A stretch of 64,000 bases of DNA, from assembly GCA_965267485.1 (NCBI GenBank), contig OZ254080.1, forward strand, positions 3,286,001 to 3,350,000, in the 5' to 3' direction. The position numbers were made by a program, and so were the translations under genes. This DNA comes from JANQJA01 sp965267485 (lineage in GTDB: Bacteria > Pseudomonadota > Gammaproteobacteria > Pseudomonadales > Azotimanducaceae). This document shows positions 24,492-33,066 of the stretch, piece by piece. The first letter of the stretch is position 1. Each line of letters opens with the position of its first letter. The notes under the pieces are model-generated. The model saw only the letters and a program-made list of their open reading frames with translations. It had not been told where the DNA came from and did not search any database.

Positions 24492-25235
24492 TTGCGCACG
24501 AGTAGCACACTCATCACATTGCTCCTGATCACGCTGTCTGTACCGCTTGCCGCGGATCCGACACCCTATCGGGCCGTGTACAAGGCGACCTACAAGGGCG
24601 TTCCCATCAGCGCCACCGGCATCCGTGAACTGACGAAGACCGATGACGGCCACTATCTGCTCACGTCGGTCGCAAAGGCGATTGTCGCGACGGTCGAAGA
24701 GTCGACCAAGTTCCGGGCGATCGACGAACAGGTACGGCCGGTCGAGTATCGCTACGATCGTCGCGGCATCGGTCGCAAGGAATCCGATCTGCTGAGATTC
24801 GACTGGGAAAGCATGCAGGTTTCACGCATCGCCGACGACAACGCCTGGGAACGTGACATCTCCCGGGGCATCCAGGACAAGCTGTCATACCAGCAGGAGA
24901 TGCGCGAGGAACTGATCAAGGCGAAGGAAGCGAGCCTGCCCTGGCCCGAGATGACCTATCAGGTCGCGGAAGACGACGGACGAATCCGGGAATACCGCTT
25001 TCGCGTCGTAGGCGAGGAAACCGTATCAGTTCCGGCAGGAACGTTTCACACCATCAAGGCAGAGCGCGTCCGCGATCACAGCAAGCGATCCACCCACTTC
25101 TGGCTCGCTCCGGAGCATGAATTCATGCTCGTCAGATTCGAGCATCAGGAAGATGACGGGGATGGCTTCAAGCTGTTATTGCGCGAAGCCACCCTGAATG
25201 GAGAGACGGTGGCCGGGATCACCGACCACCGCTAA
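24492..25235 (+). CDS. DUF3108 domain protein
   Basis: Exported protein of unknown function. A TTG at 24492 gives a clear signal peptide (LRTSSTLITLLLITLSVPLAAD); an ATG at 24417 would add 25 basic residues and overlap the divergent DUF2066 gene. The mature domain shows YRAVYKATYKGVPISATGIR, PVEYRYDRRGIGRK, DKLSYQQEMRE, VSVPAGTFHTIKAER and THFWLAPEHEFMLVRFE, the beta-rich signature of DUF3108. In Pseudomonas this family is encoded beside purN-purM-DUF2066. About 247 residues, normal length. Confidence 0.85.
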   Translation: MRTSSTLITLLLITLSVPLAADPTPYRAVYKATYKGVPISATGIRELTKTDDGHYLLTSVAKAIVATVEESTKFRAIDEQVRPVEYRYDRRGIGRKESDLLRFDWESMQVSRIADDNAWERDISRGIQDKLSYQQEMREELIKAKEASLPWPEMTYQVAEDDGRIREYRFRVVGEETVSVPAGTFHTIKAERVRDHSKRSTHFWLAPEHEFMLVRFEHQEDDGDGFKLLLREATLNGETVAGITDHR

Positions 25236-25239
25236 TGCG

Positions 25240-25563
25240 TCAGCCCGCCTTGGGCACCCACGCCATGCACCAGCCTTCGGCCGGCACCAGTCGATTCTGG
25301 AACAGGGCACAACCCGACCAGCCATCACCATCGGCGTCCGCCGCGTAGAACTGGCAGTTGTCACAGATCTGATCCGCGCCCGCAACGCCCATCTTGTCCG
25401 GGCGTTCTGCCGTGGTGGCATCCTCGACGTACTTGAGGTTCTTTGCCGCCGGATCGTCGAGCGGCACCTTGTCAGCCGCTGCCGCCGAATGAAGATCGAT
25501 GTTGACCAGCGGAATCAGTGCAACCGATGCAGTCGCCTTGAGAAAATTCCGTCGTGTAGTCAT
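25240..25563 (-). CDS. High-potential iron-sulfur protein (HiPIP)
   Basis: Periplasmic one-electron carrier with a single [4Fe-4S] cluster at high potential. The N-terminus TTRRNFLKATASVALIPLV is a Tat-type signal (RRNFLK), expected for a cofactor-loaded protein. The mature 75-residue part has CDNCQFY, WSGCALF and GWCMAWV, giving the four cluster cysteines. HiPIPs donate electrons to reaction centres or terminal oxidases in many gammaproteobacteria; the partner is unknown here. It lies tail to tail with the DUF3108 gene. Confidence 0.95.
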   Translation of the reverse strand: MTTRRNFLKATASVALIPLVNIDLHSAAAADKVPLDDPAAKNLKYVEDATTAERPDKMGVAGADQICDNCQFYAADADGDGWSGCALFQNRLVPAEGWCMAWVPKAG

Positions 25564-25652
25564 GGTTACTCCGTTGCTTTCTTTGCTCTTGCTTACGAGT
25601 TTAGGCTCGTGGCGGATGCACGGCCCTGACCTGCGTCATGATTTGCGCAATC

Positions 25653-26222
25653 TCACGCCTTGGGCAGCGTGACGCCGCGCTGGCCCTGATACTTGCCGCC
25701 GCGATCCTTGTAGGAAGTTTCGCAGGCTTCATCCGACTCGAAGAACAGCATCTGCGCGACGCCTTCGTTCGCGTAGATCTTCGCCGGCAGCGTGGTCGTG
25801 TTCGAGAACTCGAGCGTCACGTGACCTTCCCACTCCGGTTCGAGCGGCGTCACGTTAACAATGATGCCGCAGCGTGCATAGGTCGATTTACCGAGGCAGA
25901 TCGTGAGGACGTTGCGTGGAATCCGGAAGTACTCGACGGTGCGCGCAAGGGCGAAGGAATTCGGCGGAATCACGCACACGTCACCCTTCACATCGACGAA
26001 GCTCTTCTCGTCGAACGCCTTCGGGTCGACGGTCGCCGAGTGAATGTTCGTAAAGACCTTGAACTCGTCCGCACACCGCACATCGTAGCCGTAGGACGAG
26101 GTTCCGTAAGAGATCATGCCGCCGCCATCAGCATGCTGTCGCACCTGGCCGGGTTCGTACGGTTCGATCATGCCGTGTGCCTCAGACATCCTGCGAATCC
26201 ACTTGTCGGCCTTGATCGACAT
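25653..26222 (-). CDS. dcd: Dcd, dCTP deaminase
   Basis: Deaminates dCTP to dUTP for thymidylate synthesis. The 189-residue protein starts MSIKADKWIRRMSEAHGMIE and has SSYGYDVR, FALARTVEYFRIP, GKSTYARCGIIVNVTPLEPE (catalytic Glu), EGHVTLEFSNTTTLPAKIYA and KYQGQRGVTLPKA at the end. This terminal motif and the length match the monofunctional proteobacterial enzyme. 48 bases downstream of mrp, on the same strand as in E. coli-like neighbourhoods. Confidence 0.95.
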   Translation of the reverse strand: MSIKADKWIRRMSEAHGMIEPYEPGQVRQHADGGGMISYGTSSYGYDVRCADEFKVFTNIHSATVDPKAFDEKSFVDVKGDVCVIPPNSFALARTVEYFRIPRNVLTICLGKSTYARCGIIVNVTPLEPEWEGHVTLEFSNTTTLPAKIYANEGVAQMLFFESDEACETSYKDRGGKYQGQRGVTLPKA

Positions 26223-26270
26223 CCGGCGTGCTCTCCTGCAAAGAAATCGGGAATCTTACGTGGCGTACCG

Positions 26271-27086
26271 TCAATCGTCGAGAATCGAGATCGTCGGCGC
26301 ATCCGATGCCGACGTCTCGACGGCGGCTACGATGCGGGTCGCCATGCTGCGGAAAGTCTGGCTGACCTCTCCTTCCGGGTCGGCAACCAGCGGCGGCGTA
26401 CCACCATCGGACTGTTCTCGGATGGACATGGCCAACGGCAGCCGGCCGAGCACCTCGGTTTCGTAATCCGCGGCGATCTGCTCACCGCCGCCCGCACCGA
26501 AGACCGGTTCGACGTGTCCGCAGTTGGAGCAGACGTGAGTACTCATGTTCTCGACAATGCCGAGCACGGGCACATGCACCTTGCGGAACATCTCGATGGC
26601 CTTGCGCGCGTCGAGCAGCGCAATGTCCTGTGGCGTGGTGACGACCACAGCGCCGCTCATCGGCACGTGCTGTGCGAGCGTGAGCTGGATGTCGCCCGTT
26701 CCCGGCGGGTAGTCGACGATCATGTAGTCGACGTTCTGCCAGGCAACCTGCGTGAGCATCTGTTGCAGCGCGCCGCTGGCCATGGGCCCGCGCCAGATGG
26801 CGGGCGTGCGGTCGCTGGTGATGAACCCCATCGACATGACCTGCAGGCCATGCGCGACAATGGGCTGAAGCAGGTCATCGGCGACGTCTGGCCGGGTGCC
26901 TTCGGGGACACCAAGCATGAGCGCCTGGCTGGGGCCGTAGATGTCGGCATCCAGGAGTGCCGTGCGATAGCCCTCGGCGGCGAGCGCGAGCGCGAGGTTC
27001 GCTGACACCGTGGATTTGCCAACCCCGCCCTTGCCGGACGCGACCGCGATGATGTGCCTGACCTCGGGCATCTCGAATTTCTTCAT
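26271..27086 (-). CDS. mrp: Mrp/ApbC-family iron-sulfur carrier ATPase
   Basis: P-loop NTPase that carries or transfers Fe-S clusters. The ATG at 27086 follows AGGCAGGA. Motifs: deviant Walker A ASGKGGVGKSTVSANLALAL (about residue 13), DADIYGPSQALMLG, DYPPGTGDIQLTLAQ and the metal-binding CSNCG near residue 205. At 271 residues it lacks the N-terminal MIP18/DUF59 domain present in E. coli Mrp. It is divergent from metG, as in E. coli. The 300-base gap between the two holds a structured repeat. Confidence 0.93.
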   Translation of the reverse strand: MKKFEMPEVRHIIAVASGKGGVGKSTVSANLALALAAEGYRTALLDADIYGPSQALMLGVPEGTRPDVADDLLQPIVAHGLQVMSMGFITSDRTPAIWRGPMASGALQQMLTQVAWQNVDYMIVDYPPGTGDIQLTLAQHVPMSGAVVVTTPQDIALLDARKAIEMFRKVHVPVLGIVENMSTHVCSNCGHVEPVFGAGGGEQIAADYETEVLGRLPLAMSIREQSDGGTPPLVADPEGEVSQTFRSMATRIVAAVETSASDAPTISILDD

Positions 27087-27187
27087 TCCTGCCTGCGCGA
27101 TGGTCCTTCTCCTGATTCGTGTGCGGCGCCCATTTTCCCCGATGGCCGTTCCCAATGCCACGGGCGTTAGGGTCGAGGCACTGCGGA

Positions 27188-27305
27188 GCGAGAGCGGACT
27201 CGGTAGCCCCTTCCCAGCAGGCTGGAGGACATGGATGTCCGAAAGCCAGCGTACACGGATGTACTTGCAGCGGTGCTGGGAAGGGGCTACCGAGTACGTT
27301 CTCGC
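27188..27305. repeat. Structured intergenic repeat (ERIC/MITE-like) between mrp and metG
   Basis: A 22-base arm at 27198-27219 (ACTCGGTAGCCCCTTCCCAG plus CA) is exactly reverse-complementary to 27274-27295. Beyond a 4x4 internal loop, GCGAGA (27188-27193) pairs with TCTCGC (27300-27305). Inside the loop are further hairpins: GGACAT/ATGTCC (27227-27240) nested in GGCT/AGCC, and GTACA/TGTAC (27251-27264). The rest of the 294-base gap (27087-27380) has no gene. The design is that of a non-coding mobile or ERIC-like repeat; no second copy of this exact sequence is in the window. Confidence 0.8.
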
Positions 27306-27380
27306 GGCCAGAAGCTGCCGACACGTTTATCTCGCGGTGACATCGGGCAACGGGACCAGTATCCTTAGCACCCTTCAAAA

Positions 27381-29423
27381 ATGACGCTAACTCCCCGAAA
27401 TCCAATGGAAAAACGCCACATCCTCGTTACCAGCGCGCTGCCGAATGCCAACGGGTCGATTCACCTGGGGCATCTGCTCGAGCATATCCAGACCGATATC
27501 TGGGTACGGTTCCAGCGCATGCGCGGCCACGAGTGCATCTATGTCTGCGCGGACGATACGCACGGCACCGCGACGATGCTCAAGGCGGAAGAAGCGGGGA
27601 TGCCGCCGGAGAAGCTGATCGAGCGAATCCGCGATGAGCACGCGAAGGATTTCGAAGACTTCCTGATCAGCCACGACAACTACTACTCGACCCATTCGCC
27701 GGAGAACGAGGCATTCTCGACGCTGATCTACGAGCGCCTTCGCGACGCGGGCCAGATCGTCAAGAAGTCGGTGAACCAGCTGTACGATCCGGAGAAAGAG
27801 CTCTTTCTCGCCGATCGTTTCATCATTGGCGGCTGCCCCAACTGCAAGACCGAAGGGCAGTACGGCGACAACTGCGAGGCGTGCGGCGCGACCTACGACG
27901 CGACCGATCTCATCGACCCCAAATCGAAACTGTCAGGCGCAACACCCGTGCTGAAGGAGTCCGAGCACATCTTCTTCGCGCTCTCGAACCACACCGACTT
28001 CCTGAAGGAATGGACCCGCAGCGGCGCGCTGCATGAACAGGTCGCCAACAAACTCTCCGAGTGGCTCGATGCCGGACTTCAGGACTGGGACATCTCGCGG
28101 GACGCGCCATACTTCGGCTTCGAGATTCCCGGCGAACCCGGCAAGTTCTTCTATGTCTGGCTCGATGCTCCAATCGGCTACATGGCGAGCTTCAAGAACT
28201 GGTGCACCCGGACGGGCAACACCAACGGCGTCGACTTTGATTCGTACTGGCAGAGCGGCTCCGAGTATGAAGTGCACCACTTCATCGGCAAGGACATCAT
28301 CAACTTCCACGCCCTGTTCTGGCCGGCCATGCTGAATGTCGCCGGCTTCCGCACACCGACGCGCATTCACGTTCACGGCTTTGCCACGGTCAAGGATCAG
28401 AAGATGTCGAAGTCGCGCGGGCTGTTCATCAATGCCCGCCAGTACCTCGATCATCTCGAACCGGAGTACATGCGGTACTACCTTGCAACGAAGCTCACCG
28501 GAACGATCGACGACATGGAGATCAATCTCGAGGACTTCGTCCAGCGGGTGAATTCCGACCTCGTCGGCAAACTGGTCAACATCGCCAGCCGATGCGCAGG
28601 ATTCATCAACGGCAAGTTCGACGGCATGCTGTCGAGCGCGCCCGCCACGGATCTCGTGGCCGAAGCGGCGAGCGCGGCCGACCGGATCGCCGAGCTCTAT
28701 GAGGCGGACGAATTCGGCCGTGCTGCCCGCGAAATCATGGCGCTCGCCGACCGGACAAACGAATACATTGACGCCAACAAGCCCTGGGTACTCGCAAAGG
28801 AGGCCGGCCGGGAAACCGAGGTGCAGAACGTCTGTTCCGACGGTATCAACCTGTTCCGCATCCTGATGACCTATCTGAAGCCGATCCTGCCGCAACTCGC
28901 GGAGAACGCCGAGGCGTTCCTCGGGGTCGATCCGCTCGTCTGGGAAAGCGTCGGGACACCGCTGACAAATCACCGCATCAACAAGTTCAAGCCGCTGCTG
29001 AAGCGGGTCGAAGCAGAGAAGGTCGAGCAGATGGTGGAATCAGGACAGGAACCCGAGCCGGCGGCAAAGGCCGATGTGCCAGAAGCCGATGAGTCGAACG
29101 AGATCCAGTTCGACGATTTCGCCAAAGTCGATCTGCGTATTGCGCTGATCGAAAACGCGGAGCACGTCGAGGGTGCCGACAAGCTGCTGCGCCTGACGCT
29201 CGACCTGGGCGGCGAGAAACGAAACGTGTTTGCCGGTATCAAGGCAGCGTATTCACCGGAAGACCTCATCGGCAAACTGACGGTCATGGTTGCCAACCTC
29301 GCACCGAGGAAGATGAAGTTCGGCGTCTCCGAAGGCATGGTGCTGGCTGCCGGGCCCGGCGGCAAGGACATCTACCTGATGTCACCCGATGCCGGCGCCA
29401 AACCGGGAATGAAAGTCACCTGA
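27381..29423 (+). CDS. metG: MetG, methionyl-tRNA synthetase
   Basis: Charges initiator and elongator tRNA-Met. HIGH motif NANGSIHLGHLLE, zinc knuckle CPNCKTEGQYGDNCEACG (four Cys), KMSKS loop DQKMSKSRGLF, and a C-terminal tRNA-binding (EMAP/Arc1p-like) domain over about the last 105 residues (DDFAKVDLRIALIENAEHVE, MKFGVSEGMVLAA). 680 residues from 27381; an internal ATG at 27405 (MEKRHILVTSALP) is also a reasonable start. It is 3 bases ahead of rnfA, so read-through into the rnf operon is likely. Confidence 0.96.
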   Translation: MTLTPRNPMEKRHILVTSALPNANGSIHLGHLLEHIQTDIWVRFQRMRGHECIYVCADDTHGTATMLKAEEAGMPPEKLIERIRDEHAKDFEDFLISHDNYYSTHSPENEAFSTLIYERLRDAGQIVKKSVNQLYDPEKELFLADRFIIGGCPNCKTEGQYGDNCEACGATYDATDLIDPKSKLSGATPVLKESEHIFFALSNHTDFLKEWTRSGALHEQVANKLSEWLDAGLQDWDISRDAPYFGFEIPGEPGKFFYVWLDAPIGYMASFKNWCTRTGNTNGVDFDSYWQSGSEYEVHHFIGKDIINFHALFWPAMLNVAGFRTPTRIHVHGFATVKDQKMSKSRGLFINARQYLDHLEPEYMRYYLATKLTGTIDDMEINLEDFVQRVNSDLVGKLVNIASRCAGFINGKFDGMLSSAPATDLVAEAASAADRIAELYEADEFGRAAREIMALADRTNEYIDANKPWVLAKEAGRETEVQNVCSDGINLFRILMTYLKPILPQLAENAEAFLGVDPLVWESVGTPLTNHRINKFKPLLKRVEAEKVEQMVESGQEPEPAAKADVPEADESNEIQFDDFAKVDLRIALIENAEHVEGADKLLRLTLDLGGEKRNVFAGIKAAYSPEDLIGKLTVMVANLAPRKMKFGVSEGMVLAAGPGGKDIYLMSPDAGAKPGMKVT

Positions 29424-29426
29424 GAC

Positions 29427-30005
29427 ATGACGGACGCCCTCGTCATCCTGCTCACGGCGATCTTCGTCAACAACTTCGTCATGGTGCAGTTCCTGGGACT
29501 CTGCCCGTTCATGGGCGCATCGCAACGCCTCGACACCGCCATCGGCATGGCGGCGGCGACCACCTTCGTGCTGACGCTGGCGTCCGCGCTGAGTTTTCTC
29601 GTCGAGCGCTACCTGCTACTGCCCTTTGGTCTCGAATACCTGCGGATCGTCAGCTTCATCGTAATCATCGCCGGGCTTGTCCAGTTCTCGGAGATCGTCA
29701 TGCGGGCGACGCAACCGCTGCTGCACCAGGCGCTCGGCATCTTCATTCCGCTCATCACGACGAACTGCGCGGTACTCGGCGTCGCACTCCTGAACGTTCG
29801 CCAGGCACACAGCTTTGTCGATTCGATCTTCTTCGGTCTCGGCGCTGCGCTCGGATTCTCACTGCTGCTGATTCTTTTCTCGGCGATGCGAGAGCGGCTC
29901 GAACACGCTGACATCCCGCAGCCATTCCGGGGCGCCTCCGTCAACATGATGACCGCCGGCATCGTCTCGCTCGCGTTTCTCGGCTTCACCGGGATGGCAA
30001 ACTGA
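29427..30005 (+). CDS. rnfA: RnfA/RsxA, Rnf electron-transport complex subunit
   Basis: Integral-membrane subunit of the Rnf/Rsx complex, homologous to NqrE, with six hydrophobic segments. The two symmetric Cys regions that hold the intramembrane Fe-S cluster with RnfE are seen as VQFLGLCPFMGAS and LITTNCAVLGVAL. 192 residues, full length. It lies 3 bases after metG and its stop overlaps the rnfB start (TGATG). Confidence 0.96.
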   Translation: MTDALVILLTAIFVNNFVMVQFLGLCPFMGASQRLDTAIGMAAATTFVLTLASALSFLVERYLLLPFGLEYLRIVSFIVIIAGLVQFSEIVMRATQPLLHQALGIFIPLITTNCAVLGVALLNVRQAHSFVDSIFFGLGAALGFSLLLILFSAMRERLEHADIPQPFRGASVNMMTAGIVSLAFLGFTGMAN

Positions 30006-30904
30006 TGTTGATCGAGATTGTCACCGGCACCCTGGCGATCGGCGGCACTGGCCTCATTGTGTCAGCGCTGCTGAATCAGGCGAAGGCGCGGCTGGAAGCA
30101 GACGAGGCAACGCTGGTGGACGCAATCAACAGCAAGCTGCCACAGACGCAATGCGCCCAGTGCGGATATCCCGGCTGTCGCCCCTATGCCGAGGCAATCG
30201 CGAACCAGAACGAATCAATCAATCGCTGCCCGCCCGGCGGAGACCACACCATTACCGTGCTCGCGGATCTGCTCGGACGCGAACCCTTGCCCCTCGACCC
30301 GACGTGCGGCGAAACGAAGGGCCCGGTCAAGGCGGTGGTACGCGAGTCCGACTGCATCGGTTGCACGCTGTGTATCCAGGCGTGTCCGGTCGATGCAATC
30401 GTCGGCGCACCGCAGATGATGCATACCGTCATCGAGGCCGAATGCACGGGCTGCGAACTCTGTCTGCCGCCCTGCCCGGTCGACTGCATTGAACTGGTCG
30501 AACAGCCGGTCACATCGCAGCCCGACGCTGCCTCATCAGCAGCGCTCGAGTGCATCCGCTGCGGCCTGTGCGAATCTGCCTGTCCGCGGGATCTCGAACC
30601 ACAGGACCTGTTCTGGTTTCGGGAAGATGACGACGCCATGGCGGAGCTGGGACTGTCACGCTGTATTGAGTGTCGCCGGTGCGACCGCGTCTGCCCGTCG
30701 GGGATTCCGTTGACCGCACATTTCAGGGAATCAAAGCAGCGAGTCGCGCAACGGGAGGCAGCGCAGTCACAGGCGGCCCATGCCGAAGCCAGATACGACG
30801 CCCGTGAGCGACGCCGCGAGGCCACCAGATCACGCATCAAGGCGCGACCGTCGCGGGCAGAAAAGAGCGCGCTGCTGGATGCGATCAAGCAGCAGGTGCA
30901 GTGA
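30005..30904 (+). CDS. rnfB: RnfB fused to the C-terminal ferredoxin domain and tail of RnfC
   Basis: Electron-input subunit of the Rnf complex. Residues 1-22 form the membrane anchor; C50, C53, C58 and C75 bind the first cluster (CAQCGYPGC, RCPPGGD); C117/120/123/127 and C147/150/153/157 form a two-cluster ferredoxin. RnfB normally ends near here (about 190 residues). This protein continues to 299 with C183/186/189/193 (CIRCGLCESACP) and C220/223/226/230 (CIECRRCDRVCPSGIPL), separated by LEPQDLFWF, followed by a charged Ala/Arg-rich helix. That block has the wording of the RnfC C-terminus. No rnfC gene follows: rnfD starts inside the rnfB stop (GTGA). Fusion is my reading of the motifs. Confidence 0.9.
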   Translation: MLIEIVTGTLAIGGTGLIVSALLNQAKARLEADEATLVDAINSKLPQTQCAQCGYPGCRPYAEAIANQNESINRCPPGGDHTITVLADLLGREPLPLDPTCGETKGPVKAVVRESDCIGCTLCIQACPVDAIVGAPQMMHTVIEAECTGCELCLPPCPVDCIELVEQPVTSQPDAASSAALECIRCGLCESACPRDLEPQDLFWFREDDDAMAELGLSRCIECRRCDRVCPSGIPLTAHFRESKQRVAQREAAQSQAAHAEARYDARERRREATRSRIKARPSRAEKSALLDAIKQQVQ

Positions 30905-31851
30905 GCCGGTCAACGTCAAACATCATGCTCGAGGTGTCGGCCGCGCTCGCACCGGGTGCCGCCGCGATGATCTGGTACTTTGGCGCTGGTATTGCGCTCA
31001 ACATGATTGTTGCCGCGGCCGCAGCGATCGCGGCGGAGGCCATCATTCTTCGCGTTCGACATGTCCCGGCCGCCCGTATCAGCGACGGCAGCGCCCTGCT
31101 CACTGGACTGCTGATCGGCCTGTGCCTGCCCCCGATGATCGAACTCTGGATCCCGGCCCTGGGGGCGGTCTTCGCGATCACCCTTGGCAAGCACCTGTAC
31201 GGTGGACTCGGTCACAACCCGTTCAACCCGGCAATGGTCGGCTACGCGATCCTGATCGTGTCGTTCCCGCTCGCCATGTCACTATGGCCGGCACCCGGGC
31301 ATGCGACCGATATGGTGGAAACCCTGATCTTCAAGCTCGGCATGCAGACGGCTGACGGCATCGCGATGGCGACACCGCTGGATGCATTCAAGTTTCGTGG
31401 CAGTCAGACCGTCGGCGAGTTCTGGCAGGCGTCGCCGGTGATGGGTGACTGGGGAGGTCACGGCTGGCTCTGGATCAACCTCGGTTTCCTGGCCGGCGGC
31501 GGGTGGCTCATGTATCGCGGTCTGTGCGATCGAGTGATGCCCGCTGTCATGCTGGCAACCATTACCGTGCTGGCCGCGATCTTCTACGACAGCGGCAGTT
31601 CCGGCAGCCTGGGCTCCCCGCTCTTTCACCTGCTGGCCGGCAGCACGATGCTGGCAGCCTTCTTCATCATCACCGACCCGGTCAGTTCACCGAACGGACT
31701 GCACGCGCGGATCGTCTACGCAGTCGGCATTGGCGGCATCATCTTCCTGATCCGTGGCATCGGTGCCTATCCCGACGGGATCGCCTTTGCCGTGCTGCTC
31801 ATGAACGTGGCGACACCCTTTCTCGATCAATACCGGTGGCGACTCGCATGA
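30901..31851 (+). CDS. rnfD: RnfD, Rnf complex membrane subunit
   Basis: Membrane subunit homologous to NqrB that carries covalent FMN. GTG start inside the rnfB stop (30901-30904). 316 residues with about nine hydrophobic segments. GLGHNPFNPAMVGYA is a family motif, and MATPLDAFKF contains the Thr expected to hold FMN. The end, FLIRGIGAYPDGIAFAVLLM with TPFLDQ, is also conserved. Its stop overlaps the rnfG start (ATGA). Confidence 0.95.
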   Translation: MSRSTSNIMLEVSAALAPGAAAMIWYFGAGIALNMIVAAAAAIAAEAIILRVRHVPAARISDGSALLTGLLIGLCLPPMIELWIPALGAVFAITLGKHLYGGLGHNPFNPAMVGYAILIVSFPLAMSLWPAPGHATDMVETLIFKLGMQTADGIAMATPLDAFKFRGSQTVGEFWQASPVMGDWGGHGWLWINLGFLAGGGWLMYRGLCDRVMPAVMLATITVLAAIFYDSGSSGSLGSPLFHLLAGSTMLAAFFIITDPVSSPNGLHARIVYAVGIGGIIFLIRGIGAYPDGIAFAVLLMNVATPFLDQYRWRLA

Positions 31852-32399
31852 TGCCGGAAACGTTCAGACTGCCTGCTCTCGCGATCATCTGCGGACTCGT
31901 GCTCAGCGCAACCTGGGTAACGCTGCAGCCCGTCATCAATGACAACCGCATTCAGTTCGAGGCGAGACAGTTGCTGGACATCGTCGATGCGCCGAACGCG
32001 ACGGTGACCGAGATCGAGCCCGGCGTGTTCGCCGTCGATGGCACCGGCATCACGATATTCCGGGTGTCGACGAACGATGGCTACAACGGTCGCATCGAAC
32101 TCTGGGTCGGCGTCGACGAGGCCGGCATCATCGAGGGCGTTCGCGTCAAATCGCACCAGGAAACGCCAGGGCTTGGAGACCGGATTGAGCTGGACGTTTC
32201 GGACTGGATTCTGGGCTTCGAAGGCTACTCGCTGCGGGTAGACGAGTCTTCGTGGGACGTCAAAAGATTCGGCGGCGACTTTGATCAGTTCACCGGTGCC
32301 ACCATCACGCCCCGCGCGGTTATTCACGCCGTGCGTGACGGGTTGGTGACGTTCGAGTCACAGCAGTCGGACGAACAGGAGGCAGGGGATGGACGCTAG
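31848..32399 (+). CDS. rnfG: RnfG, Rnf complex FMN-binding subunit
   Basis: Periplasm-facing subunit homologous to NqrC with covalently bound FMN. One N-terminal membrane helix (LPALAIICGLVLSATWVTL) is followed by a soluble domain with VKSHQETPGLGDRIE and TGATITPRAV, where the Thr of TGATIT is the flavin site. 183 residues from ATG at 31848; an adjacent second ATG at 31851 is equally usable. Overlaps rnfE by 11 bases. Confidence 0.94.
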   Translation: MMPETFRLPALAIICGLVLSATWVTLQPVINDNRIQFEARQLLDIVDAPNATVTEIEPGVFAVDGTGITIFRVSTNDGYNGRIELWVGVDEAGIIEGVRVKSHQETPGLGDRIELDVSDWILGFEGYSLRVDESSWDVKRFGGDFDQFTGATITPRAVIHAVRDGLVTFESQQSDEQEAGDGR

Positions 32400-33066
32400 C
32401 TCACTGGCCCGGGACGGCCTCTGGACGAACAATGCAGCGCTGGTCCAGCTGCTCGGACTGTGCCCGCTGCTCGCTGTCTCGACCAGCACGGTGACCTCGC
32501 TGGGGCTGGGCCTGACGACCCTGGCCGTGCTGACCGCCTCCAACATAACCGTCTCGCTGCTTCGCGGGCTGCTTGCCGACAGCACGCGAATCCCGACCCA
32601 GATTCTCGTGATCGCGACATTCGTCACCCTCGCCGATCTTGTCCTCCAGGCACTGGTCTTCGACATTCACCAGCGGATCGGACTCTTCGTCGCACTCATC
32701 GTGACGAACTGCACGCTGCTGGGACGCGCAGAATCCTTCGCCAGCCGGTTCCCGGTGCGCATGGCCGCGATCGACGGATTCATGATGGGACTCGGCTTTC
32801 TCATCGTGCTGATCATCATGGGAGCCGCCCGTGAACTCGTCGGCCACGGTACGCTGCTCGCCAACATGCAGCTTCTGTTCGGGCCCGGTGCCGAGCGCTG
32901 GGAGATCGAGATCATGGACGGCGGCTTCCTGCTGGCGCTATTGCCGCCCGGCGCCTTCTTCACGCTTGGCCTGCTGATCGCGGCCAGGAACTGGATTGAA
33001 CTCAGACAGACAGGGAAACATGAACAAGGACAAGCGGATCCAGATATTGTCGCGACTTCGCGATGA
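32389..33066 (+). CDS. rnfE: RnfE/RsxE, Rnf complex membrane subunit
   Basis: Partner of RnfA in the membrane, homologous to NqrD. Two Cys regions are visible: VQLLGLCPLLAVST and LIVTNCTLLGRAESFA. The later DGFMMGLGFLIVLIIMGAAREL and LLPPGAFFTLGLLIA are typical. 225 residues with a polar C-terminal tail. The last 47 bases overlap the start of nth, which is read in another frame. Confidence 0.95.
   Translation: MDASSLARDGLWTNNAALVQLLGLCPLLAVSTSTVTSLGLGLTTLAVLTASNITVSLLRGLLADSTRIPTQILVIATFVTLADLVLQALVFDIHQRIGLFVALIVTNCTLLGRAESFASRFPVRMAAIDGFMMGLGFLIVLIIMGAARELVGHGTLLANMQLLFGPGAERWEIEIMDGGFLLALLPPGAFFTLGLLIAARNWIELRQTGKHEQGQADPDIVATSR

Noticed and set aside
27933..28973. 346-codon minus-strand frame inside metG
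   Set aside because: metG is certain from HIGH, KMSKS and zinc motifs; the antisense frame has no features.
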